From positions 1-34,995 of the forward strand of contig CAZFLR010000025.1 in the NCBI GenBank assembly GCA_964519385.1: a DNA stretch of 34,995 nt. The letters are read 5' to 3'. The position numbers and the translations under genes are program-made. Source of the DNA: SVFI01 sp964519385. GTDB lineage: Bacteria > Bacillota > Clostridia > Lachnospirales > Lachnospiraceae. Every line of letters begins with the position of its first letter. Within the stretch, counting starts at the first letter, position 1. Under the pieces are notes generated by a model. It ran no database searches and was not told the origin of the DNA. It saw nothing but the letters and a program-made list of their open reading frames with translations. Shown piece by piece: positions 23,862-29,835 of the stretch.

Positions 23862-24641
23862 TTACTGTTCTTTATCAGCCTTAATAAGCTTACGGATTGC
23901 CTCCACGCCAACTGTAATAGCCGCCTCTGTATCATGCACAATCGGATTATCCATATTCAGTGCGTTTCTCTCCTGATTGCCTACTACAAGGAATGTAGAA
24001 CCACAGCGCACTCTCAGGTGAGATGCTGCGATAAACAACGCAGCCGACTCCATTTCAGAAGCCTTACAGCCCATACGTTTCCATGCTTCCCACTTATTTA
24101 AAAGCTCATAGCTTACCGGCATTCTCTCCGGCTCATGCTGTCCGTAAAATGCATCCTTACACTGAACAACACCTGCATGGTATGTATATCCCAGCTCCTT
24201 TGCTGCAGCCACAAGCGCGTTTGCAACCTCAAGGTCTGCCACTGCCGGATATTCAATCGGTGCATACTCTCTGCTTGTTCCTTCCATACGAACCGCTCCG
24301 GTTGCAACCACAATATCTCCGCCCTTTACATCCAGCTCAATACCGCCGCATGTTCCGACTCTTACAAATGTATCTGCTCCGCACTGTACAAGCTCTTCCA
24401 GAGCTATGGAAGCGGAAGGCCCGCCAATACCTGTGGATGTCACACTAACCTTCTCTCCGTCAAGATAACCTGTATATGTAACATACTCCCTGCTGTCCGC
24501 TACCAGTTTCGCATCATCAAAATGCTTCGCAATCTTCTCACATCTCTTAGGATCACCCGGTAAAATCACATAACGTCCTACATCACCCGGTCTAATCTGT
24601 AAATGATACTGTAACCCAACTTCTCCTGAATAATTCTGCAT
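23862..24641 (-). CDS. udp: uridine phosphorylase
   Basis: 259 residues, the usual size for the NP-I family. The motifs VILPGDPKRCEKIA, STGIGGPSASIALEEL, RVGTCGGI, CKDAFYGQHEPERMP and KASEMESAALF are those of uridine phosphorylase. It cleaves uridine (and often deoxyuridine) with phosphate to uracil and (deoxy)ribose-1-phosphate. AAGGAGG followed by seven T precedes the ATG. First gene of the operon; its promoter spacer is filled by the TTAGACATGTCTAA operator, so expression should respond to the divergent GntR regulator. Confidence 0.95.
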   Translation of the reverse strand: MQNYSGEVGLQYHLQIRPGDVGRYVILPGDPKRCEKIAKHFDDAKLVADSREYVTYTGYLDGEKVSVTSTGIGGPSASIALEELVQCGADTFVRVGTCGGIELDVKGGDIVVATGAVRMEGTSREYAPIEYPAVADLEVANALVAAAKELGYTYHAGVVQCKDAFYGQHEPERMPVSYELLNKWEAWKRMGCKASEMESAALFIAASHLRVRCGSTFLVVGNQERNALNMDNPIVHDTEAAITVGVEAIRKLIKADKEQ

Positions 24642-24665
24642 AAAAAAACCTCCTTCTCATTCTGA

Positions 24666-24694
24666 TGCAAAACAGGCTCCGTTCCCGTTTTGCA
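24666..24694 (-). repeat. hairpin in the udp operon leader
   Basis: TGCAAAAC (24666-24673) and GTTTTGCA (24687-24694) form a perfect 8-bp stem with a 13-nt loop. It lies between the predicted start of transcription and the ribosome site of udp and could stabilise the mRNA or affect initiation. Confidence 0.5.
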
Positions 24695-24717
24695 ATTACC
24701 TTACGTTTCATACTCTT

Positions 24718-24746
24718 ATGATACAATTAGACATGTCTAAATTCAA
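24718..24746 (-). promoter_or_regulatory. udp operon promoter with GntR-type operator in the spacer
   Basis: The minus strand has TTGAAT (24741-24746), 17-bp spacer, TATCAT (24718-24723). The perfect palindrome TTAGACATGTCTAA (24727-24740) fills the spacer. A bound repressor would exclude RNA polymerase. The weak hexamers suit a regulated promoter. Confidence 0.75.
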
Positions 24747-24761
24747 TATCCGTATCTACCA

Positions 24762-24790
24762 AAAAACCAGCCCTGTCTTTGTTGGTTTTT
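24762..24790. repeat. short hairpin between the divergent udp and gntR promoters
   Basis: AAAAACCA (24762-24769) pairs with TGGTTTTT (24783-24790). Both strands give a stem ending in a T-run, so it may act as a weak two-way terminator. It has only two G-C pairs. Confidence 0.3.
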
Positions 24791-24821
24791 CACAACGATT
24801 ATGCACACAATGCGCATTTCA

Positions 24822-24850
24822 TTGACTTTTTATACAAATCATTATATGAT
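24822..24850 (+). promoter_or_regulatory. promoter of the GntR regulator gene
   Basis: TTGACT (24822-24827), 17-bp spacer, TATGAT (24845-24850). Expected start near 24857, after the upstream ATG at 24801, which supports the start at 24885. Confidence 0.75.
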
Positions 24851-24884
24851 AAAAACGCAGTATATTTTGGGGAGTATTATACAG

Positions 24885-25619
24885 ATGGAAAAAAAAGAAG
24901 ACACCTTAAAAAAGAAAAAATTAAAACATGTCAAAGTATATGACCGAATTTATGAGCAGATACAAAACGGCACTTATCCTGTCGGTTCCCAGCTCCCTTC
25001 TGAGCCGGCACTGGCGGAGCAGATGGGCGTAAGCCGCATGACACTGCGCAAGGCTCTGGCACTCTTTATCGAGGAGGGCATGATAAAAAATATACCGGGA
25101 GTCGGACACTTTATTACTTCTCCGGACACGGAACGCGCCCTCAATTTAGACATGTCTAAGTCTGTACACCCTATTTATTCCTATTGTATAGACACGGCAG
25201 ACAACACAGAGTTTGAGTTTCGCATCGAGCCACCGACACCCTCAATACTTGACACCTTAAAGAGTTACACACCCGCTGTCGTTATCGCAGACCGTTGGTA
25301 CAAAAAGGACAACACCCCTTTTGCCTACTCCTTAAGCTTTCTTACCATTGAGTGTATTGCGCAAAAACACATTGACCTGAATCAGCCGGATGATCTGCTT
25401 ACCTATCTGGAAAATGGCTGCTATCAGGAAATGGCATCCTGCCACAGACTATGTTCCCACTCTACCTCGGGGAACTTCACAGCTCAAAAATACACCCTCT
25501 CCAATCAGAACTCCTTTATGCTTATACAGGAAACTATCTGTGACAAAAACGGTCATGTACTTGTTTTCAGCAAGCATTATATCCCTTCGGAGCTTTACCG
25601 CCTCGAAATAAACCTTTAA
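24885..25619 (+). CDS. GntR-family (HutC/UTRA) regulator of nucleoside salvage
   Basis: 244 residues from the chosen start. The N-terminal winged helix (about 15-80) has VYDRIYEQIQNG, SQLPSEPALAEQMGVSRMTL and the wing GVGHFITS. The C-terminal half has UTRA-like phrases (IADRWYKKDNTPFAYSLSFL, MLIQETICDKNGHVLVFSKH, YRLEINL), the ligand domain of the HutC subfamily. It is divergent from the udp-nupC-deoB-deoC operon. A perfect 14-bp palindrome in that operon's promoter is the likely operator, and an identical 14-mer lies inside this gene at 25146-25159. The ligand may be a nucleoside or sugar phosphate (inferred). GGGGAG precedes the ATG by about 10 nt. The DUF6062-like gene follows 23 bp later. 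Confidence 0.88.
   Translation: MEKKEDTLKKKKLKHVKVYDRIYEQIQNGTYPVGSQLPSEPALAEQMGVSRMTLRKALALFIEEGMIKNIPGVGHFITSPDTERALNLDMSKSVHPIYSYCIDTADNTEFEFRIEPPTPSILDTLKSYTPAVVIADRWYKKDNTPFAYSLSFLTIECIAQKHIDLNQPDDLLTYLENGCYQEMASCHRLCSHSTSGNFTAQKYTLSNQNSFMLIQETICDKNGHVLVFSKHYIPSELYRLEINL
25146..25159. promoter_or_regulatory. intragenic copy of the GntR operator
   Basis: TTAGACATGTCTAA, identical to 24727-24740 and 419 bp away. It encodes part of LDMSKSV in the GntR protein. It could be a roadblock or looping site for autoregulation. Confidence 0.6.
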
Positions 25620-25642
25620 ACTCAAAGAAAAGAGGAATCCAG

Positions 25643-26404
25643 ATGAAAGAGACTTTATATACCATACCACTCACAGATGCCTTCCACGCAGATGATGAAT
25701 GCCCGTTCTGCTATGTAGAACGTGAAACCGAGCGTGACCTGCTTGACCTGGTTCTCGGCTCCAGTGCCTCCTATATGGAGAGCGATATGCGTGAAATGAC
25801 GGACAAGGCCGGTTTTTGCCGCACACATTTCAAAAAAATGTTCGATTACGGAAACGCACTCGGAAATGCGTGGATTTTAAAAACCCATTATCAGCAGATG
25901 CAAAAAGAGCTTGCGGAACAAATCAAAATGTTTGCTCCCGGCAAAGCAAGTCTGATAAACCGCATAAAAAAAGCAGATGCTCCGGACCTCCCCTTAAGCA
26001 CCTGGGTAAGTGAAAAGGATACTTCCTGCTACATCTGCAACAGTTTTCAAAAAACATACCGGCGTTATCTTGACACCTTTTTCTTCATGTATAAAAAGGA
26101 TGACGAAATGAAGCATATGATAGAAAAGAGCAAGGGCTTTTGCCTGCACCATTTCGGCGACCTGTGTCAGCGCGCACAATATGAACTCTCCGGCACACAG
26201 AAGGACGAGTTCTATTCCCTCATTCTCACCCAGATGCAGGAAAACCTGCAGCGCGTCGGTGATGACGTTGCGTGGCTGATAGAAAAATACGATTACCGCA
26301 ACAAAGATGCCGACTGGAAGAACTCAAAAGATGCCGTCCAGCGCGGAATGCAGAAGCTTTGCGGCGGATATCCGGCCGACCCGCCATATCAGCAGTCAAA
26401 ATAA
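25643..26404 (+). CDS. DUF6062-like protein with two cysteine/histidine motifs
   Basis: 253 residues, soluble, no signal peptide. Two similar halves can be seen. The first has ECPFCYVE (C20, C23) and GFCRTHFKKMFDYGN. The second has SCYICNSF and GFCLHHFGDLCQRAQ. Each half thus offers CxxC plus CxxH, as expected for two metal (probably zinc) sites. I believe this is the DUF6062 family common in Lachnospiraceae, whose function is not known to me. GAGGAA precedes the ATG by about 7 nt. It lies 23 bp after gntR on the same strand, so it is probably co-transcribed with the regulator. A role linked to nucleoside salvage is possible only by position. Confidence 0.75.
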   Translation: MKETLYTIPLTDAFHADDECPFCYVERETERDLLDLVLGSSASYMESDMREMTDKAGFCRTHFKKMFDYGNALGNAWILKTHYQQMQKELAEQIKMFAPGKASLINRIKKADAPDLPLSTWVSEKDTSCYICNSFQKTYRRYLDTFFFMYKKDDEMKHMIEKSKGFCLHHFGDLCQRAQYELSGTQKDEFYSLILTQMQENLQRVGDDVAWLIEKYDYRNKDADWKNSKDAVQRGMQKLCGGYPADPPYQQSK

Positions 26405-26432
26405 TTACGACATGATTTTTCACATTTATTAA

Positions 26433-26476
26433 GGCACTGACCAGTCCCCTGATTATCCTCAGTTCTGTTCAGTGCC
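26433..26476. terminator. candidate terminator between convergent genes
   Basis: GGCACTGA (26433-26440) and TCAGTGCC (26469-26476) are a perfect 8-bp inverted repeat with a 28-nt loop. On the plus strand a T-rich but broken tract follows. Confidence 0.45.
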
Positions 26477-26480
26477 CCTT

Positions 26481-27098
26481 TCATTTGTTTCTTTCATCTT
26501 TATACAGATTATTTTTTAACACATCCAGATACGAAACAACCTCTGTATAATACGCTTCCGGGTCAATCCTGCCGTTCCTGAAATGCTCATTCAAAACTCC
26601 GTCAGCCATAAACAGACACATCTTCAAAATTGCCGACGGATCTATACCATCTTTAAAACCGGAAACATCCGCTTTTGCATATACCTGTGCCAGACTCTCC
26701 GAGTACCGGTCCATACTGTCTGCCACCACAGAAAGCACCTCAAAGCTCTCCTCTCTGAATGCCTTCTCCACAAAAACATTCATATACGGATACGAAACCA
26801 TAATATTCTTCTTTGCAAGCTCCATCTGTTTCTGCAGTTCAAAAAAATCCACCCGAAAAACCGGCACATTTCCCGAATACTCCATCACCAGAAGCTTCGT
26901 ACTATAATTATAAACAAACTCATAAAGTCCCAGCTTGTTTTCAAAATAGTGAAACAAAAGCCCCTTTGAAATGCCTGCTTCTCTCACAATATCGTCCGTA
27001 CTTGCCTTCTGATATCCGTGCTCCGAAAAAATCTTCAGTGCTGCATTGATAAATCTGTCCTGTTTTTCTCTTTTAAGATTAAAAAACCTGTCATTCAT
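26481..27098 (-). CDS. TetR-family transcriptional regulator
   Basis: 205 residues. The N-terminal helix-turn-helix (about 10-60) reads RFINAALKIFSEHGYQKAST, DDIVREAGISKGLLFHYFEN and KLGLYEFVY, standard for TetR. The C-terminal helical domain is long and variable, so the ligand cannot be inferred. AGAGGA lies 7 nt before the ATG. A palindrome TGACT-N5-AGTCA abuts the -10 of its predicted promoter, which suggests self-repression. The nicotinamidase-like gene is 54 bp upstream on the same strand and may be co-transcribed. No efflux or lipid gene adjoins. Confidence 0.92.
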   Translation of the reverse strand: MNDRFFNLKREKQDRFINAALKIFSEHGYQKASTDDIVREAGISKGLLFHYFENKLGLYEFVYNYSTKLLVMEYSGNVPVFRVDFFELQKQMELAKKNIMVSYPYMNVFVEKAFREESFEVLSVVADSMDRYSESLAQVYAKADVSGFKDGIDPSAILKMCLFMADGVLNEHFRNGRIDPEAYYTEVVSYLDVLKNNLYKDERNK

Positions 27099-27117
27099 AT
27101 CGTAATCCTCTTTATGT

Positions 27118-27160
27118 TGACTTTATCAGTCATTCTAACACAGAAACAGGATTTATACAA
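27118..27160 (-). promoter_or_regulatory. tetR promoter with overlapping palindrome
   Basis: The minus strand has extended -10 TGTTAGAAT (hexamer 27132-27137) and TTGTAT at 17 bp (27155-27160). TGACT (27118-27122) and AGTCA (27128-27132) flank five bases at the start-site side, a likely operator for the TetR protein itself. Confidence 0.6.
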
Positions 27161-27683
27161 TTTTAATCTGGCACATCTCCATTGCTTTCAGCGCATTTAC
27201 ATGGCTCTCAGGTGTTACCCCTGCGCAACAGCTTTGTTCAACCATAAGCGGCATTTCCGGCAAAAAGGTCTTGCAGAGCATCGCATTGGAAATCACACAT
27301 ATATCCGTACAAAGTCCAATCAGTGTAATACTTTCCGCGCCACTATAAACACCGGCTTTCAAATCCTCAGCCAGTTCTTCAGAGCCAAAGGTTTTCTTTT
27401 CATATACCTTATAATCCTCCGGGCAGACCACCTCTTTTATCTCCCTGCAAATCTCATGTCCGTCCGTTCCCTGAATGCAATGCATCACAGGAAGATTTTT
27501 TCCCTCCTGTGTATCCATATAATTGTCAAAATGCGTATCCTTTGTAAAAACAATACAATCTCCGTTCTCCTTAAATTCCTTGATTTTCTTTACAACCTCC
27601 GGCACAATTGCAACCGCTTCCTTCGTACCAAGCGCGCCGTCAATAAAATCCTTCTGCATATCTACTACAATCAGCAATCTCAT
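27153..27683 (-). CDS. isochorismatase-family cysteine hydrolase, nicotinamidase-like
   Basis: 176 residues. The catalytic aspartate D8 is in LLIVVDMQKDF, the lysine is in VYEKKTF (K96/K97), and the nucleophile is C129 in LCTDICV. D49, H51 and H68 (KDTHFDNY, MHCIQGTDG) reproduce the metal-binding triad of PncA-type nicotinamidases. The likely reaction is nicotinamide to nicotinate and ammonia in NAD salvage, but other cysteine hydrolases of this fold are possible. AGGAGG lies 9 nt before the ATG. It has its own promoter and is followed by tetR on the same strand. Confidence 0.88.
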   Translation of the reverse strand: MRLLIVVDMQKDFIDGALGTKEAVAIVPEVVKKIKEFKENGDCIVFTKDTHFDNYMDTQEGKNLPVMHCIQGTDGHEICREIKEVVCPEDYKVYEKKTFGSEELAEDLKAGVYSGAESITLIGLCTDICVISNAMLCKTFLPEMPLMVEQSCCAGVTPESHVNALKAMEMCQIKIV

Positions 27684-27733
27684 TCCTTACATCCTCCTGT
27701 CCTGACATCTTATTTCGTGTTTTCGTTACTCAT

Positions 27734-27762
27734 AATCTAACAGCAGAATTACCCTCTGTCAA
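27734..27762 (-). promoter_or_regulatory. promoter of the nicotinamidase-like gene
   Basis: The minus strand has TTGACA (27757-27762), 17-bp spacer, TAGATT (27734-27739), about 50 bp upstream of the start. A small palindrome GTCA-N5-TGAC (27758-27770) overlaps the -35. Confidence 0.7.
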
Positions 27763-27804
27763 CCACTGACCAACCGGGGCATTTGCAGTCTTTTTCCGCA
27801 TGCA

Positions 27805-27831
27805 AAAGAGCAGGCGTTTTACCTGCTCTTT
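27805..27831 (-). terminator. intrinsic-terminator-like hairpin
   Basis: AAAGAGCAGG (27805-27814) and CCTGCTCTTT (27822-27831) form a perfect 10-bp stem with a 7-nt loop. On the minus strand the stem ends in TTTT. The only candidate leftward transcription unit upstream of it is the 18-codon ORF at 28169-28225. Confidence 0.6.
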
Positions 27832-27845
27832 CACTTACCCCTTAT

Positions 27846-27903
27846 AATCCGTACCCTCGTCCGACTTCCGCGCAATCCCGGAAACCGGTATATGGATTTT
27901 TTT
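27846..27903 (+). other. GC-richer stem followed by a T-run, possible rightward terminator or structured RNA
   Basis: AATCCGTACC (27846-27855) can pair with GGTATATGGATT (27887-27898) with a 2-nt bulge and one G-T pair, followed by T through 27903. The 31-nt loop is markedly more GC-rich than its surroundings and contains CCGGAAACCGG. No rightward gene lies upstream to be terminated. Confidence 0.4.
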
Positions 27904-27944
27904 GCTTGCAAACATAAAATAACATATTATGACATATTACTCTA

Positions 27945-28015
27945 TTGGTTTTTCTTGTATCATTCGATTTTTCCCGCCTGCTTTTTCTTGGTTTTTGTTG
28001 GTTTTTATTGGTTAC
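27945..28015. repeat. phased TTGGTTTTT direct repeats
   Basis: TTGGTTTTT occurs at 27945-27953, 27988-27996 and 27998-28006, and TTGGTTAC starts at 28008. The last three starts are exactly 10 bp apart, one helical turn. They lie about 50 bp upstream of the promoter at 28051-28079, where activator sites are often found. Confidence 0.5.
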
Positions 28016-28050
28016 CCTTGTTATACCTTCCCACAAAACACCATATTTCG

Positions 28051-28079
28051 TTGAATTTCCATATTTTGTATTATATAAT
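28051..28079 (+). promoter_or_regulatory. promoter reading toward the sensor kinase gene
   Basis: TTGAAT (28051-28056), 17-bp spacer, TATAAT (28074-28079). The start near 28086 would give a leader of about 235 nt that is antisense to the 18-codon ORF at 28169-28225. Confidence 0.65.
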
Positions 28080-28168
28080 TTAAATGTTCTAAGTTTAAAA
28101 ATATGAATACACAGGTACTGATAGAGGGATGAATTTGAAATTGAGATAACATGTAAGATGATATTATT

Positions 28169-28225
28169 TTAGAAATAACTTCTTAAAGTTGCCCACGTAA
28201 TTGCTACCCACTTAATATAGTCCAT
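28169..28225 (-). CDS. 18-residue peptide ORF with strong, sequestered ribosome site
   Basis: The ORF encodes MDYIKWVAITWATLRSYF and ends with TAA. AAGGAGG (28233-28239) lies 7 nt before the ATG, as good a site as any in this window. The same bases are half of a hairpin, CTCCTTA (28234-28240) with TAAGGAG (28244-28250) and a 3-nt loop, which would hide the ribosome site in a longer transcript. The peptide is hydrophobic and aromatic (two Trp, two Tyr) with net charge about +1 and no signal sequence. It is encoded on the strand opposite the leader of the kinase/regulator pair. A pheromone-like signal, a small membrane-active peptide or toxin, or a leader peptide are all possible. No consensus promoter was found on its strand. 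Existence as a gene rests on the ribosome site and context only. Confidence 0.5.
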   Translation of the reverse strand: MDYIKWVAITWATLRSYF

Positions 28226-28320
28226 GTTTTCACCTCCTTACATTAAGGAGATTACTTACATCAATGTATTTTCTCTATTAGTCCTTGTACTGTATTTTTT
28301 CTTGCCCTAGGAGAATCGAT

Positions 28321-29835
28321 ATGTACAATATTTTATCTTCTTTTTCCAAAATTATATGTATAATGTATTTATATCCAAAACTTCTTCCTCAACAATACAA
28401 ACGGCAAAATCATTGTCTGCACTTATGCCTTAATTTTGTCATTTTATTTATCACCGACAATATTTTCCATACATATGCTTCCTCATATCAATTTCTTTTT
28501 TTCATGCTTATATTCTACTTTTGCGTACTTATAACGTACAAAGTAAAATACGAGATTGCCTTCATCATAAGCATTCTTTCACATGCTATTTTTTATGCCT
28601 TAAATAATCTCTGTACATTATTTGTAATTTTTGTATCAAGCCCACTATATTATAAGAATCACATGATTTCCTACGAATACATGATCATTCTTTCCTCAAT
28701 ATTATCATTCATTTCCATATACTTTATTTTTAAAATAAAACGATTCAAATCCGGAATGAATTTTATAACAAAGACAAAATATAGTGATACCGGTTTGGTT
28801 ATTGGTTTCTTAATTTTAACTTTTAAAAACATAGATAATTTCTTTTTTATTAACACCTCAAGCAAAAATCTTTTTATACTACTGTTTCTCCCTCTCGCCA
28901 CCTTTCTCTTGGCATTTCTGCTCTTCTCATGGTGGCGGCGACAGGTTACAAAATCATACATCGACAAGCTCCGACAGTTGGAAATCCAGTCCCTGTATGA
29001 CGAGCTTGCCGAAAAAGAAAGATTAATCAAAAAGCTTCAGGAGGACAACTCTTCCCTGTCACGGATTATACACAAAGACAACAAGCTGATTCCGGCGATG
29101 GAGCATGCAGTCACAGACTTTTTACTGCATAACGAATTCACAGATATCGCTCAGATGGAAATTTATGGGAAGGACTTAAGCGAACGTCTTCAGAATATGT
29201 CACAGGACCGCAAGGGGATTCTTGAGGCATATGAAGAGAAGAATCATATTTTGCATCTGACCGGAAATGTCAGCATTGATGCAATCCTTGCTTACATGCA
29301 TAAGCGAGCCCTTGCGAATCATATTTCGCTTGAATGCAAACATACAAAAGAAAATGTGGAATATCTTCTTGAGAAAATTTCTGAGGAGGATCTTTCCCAT
29401 TTGCTTTCAGACCTCATTGAAAATGCTTTAAATGCAATGACCGGACTAAGCTCCGGACGAATTGTAGTAACCTTTGGCAAACTCCAGAAGGAGGCCTATC
29501 TCTCTGTTGCAGATACCGGTGATGCTTTTTCTGTCGAAACCCTGCACAGCTTCGGCTTAAAGCCTCACACTACCCACGAGAGCACCGGCGGAAGCGGTAT
29601 CGGTCTCATGGATATATGGAAAATCAAGAAAAAATACAAAGCTTCCATCCAAATACAGGAATTTGACTCAACCATCGGAAGCCTGACGAAAAAGATTATT
29701 TTTTCTTTCAATTCCAAAAATCACTATGTAATACAATCCTATCGCTGTTCCGATATTATCAACACCCAGACACGCAGCGATTTATATGTAATACCATCAG
29801 ACAATACAGAAATAAACGGAGGTAAATCTGCATGA
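28321..29835 (+). CDS. GHKL-type membrane sensor histidine kinase
   Basis: 504 residues. About 1-205 holds six or so hydrophobic segments, as in AgrC-like peptide sensors. A coiled-coil linker (about 208-245) leads to the phosphoacceptor candidate H251 in SLSRIIHKDNKLI. The ATPase domain has the N-box LLSDLIENALNAM (N368), VADTGD (D398) and G2 box GGSGIGL (423-429). An in-frame TTG at 28285 gives a longer ORF, but AGGAGA lies 6 nt before the ATG at 28321. The first 600 bp are clearly richer in A+T than neighbouring genes. It overlaps the response regulator by 4 bp (ATGA), so the two form one signalling pair. The signal is unknown; the nearby 18-residue peptide is a candidate. Confidence 0.88.
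   Translation: MYNILSSFSKIICIMYLYPKLLPQQYKRQNHCLHLCLNFVILFITDNIFHTYASSYQFLFFMLIFYFCVLITYKVKYEIAFIISILSHAIFYALNNLCTLFVIFVSSPLYYKNHMISYEYMIILSSILSFISIYFIFKIKRFKSGMNFITKTKYSDTGLVIGFLILTFKNIDNFFFINTSSKNLFILLFLPLATFLLAFLLFSWWRRQVTKSYIDKLRQLEIQSLYDELAEKERLIKKLQEDNSSLSRIIHKDNKLIPAMEHAVTDFLLHNEFTDIAQMEIYGKDLSERLQNMSQDRKGILEAYEEKNHILHLTGNVSIDAILAYMHKRALANHISLECKHTKENVEYLLEKISEEDLSHLLSDLIENALNAMTGLSSGRIVVTFGKLQKEAYLSVADTGDAFSVETLHSFGLKPHTTHESTGGSGIGLMDIWKIKKKYKASIQIQEFDSTIGSLTKKIIFSFNSKNHYVIQSYRCSDIINTQTRSDLYVIPSDNTEINGGKSA

Noticed and set aside
23825..23941. N-terminal extension of the nucleoside transporter into udp
   Set aside because: The extension overlaps coding sequence of udp, lacks family similarity, and a good ribosome site precedes the internal ATG at 23824.
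27842..28036. 64-codon minus-strand ORF in the AT-rich intergenic region
   Set aside because: It starts with TTG, has no Shine-Dalgarno and no recognisable domain, and its Lys/Arg-rich part is just the phased repeat array read in frame. Its end lies near a terminator-like hairpin, so it is worth only a note.
28264..28281. Plus-strand mini-ORF MYFLY after TAAGGAG (28244-28250)
   Set aside because: Only five codons and 13 nt from the ribosome-like site; that site is the other half of the palindrome that serves the minus-strand peptide.
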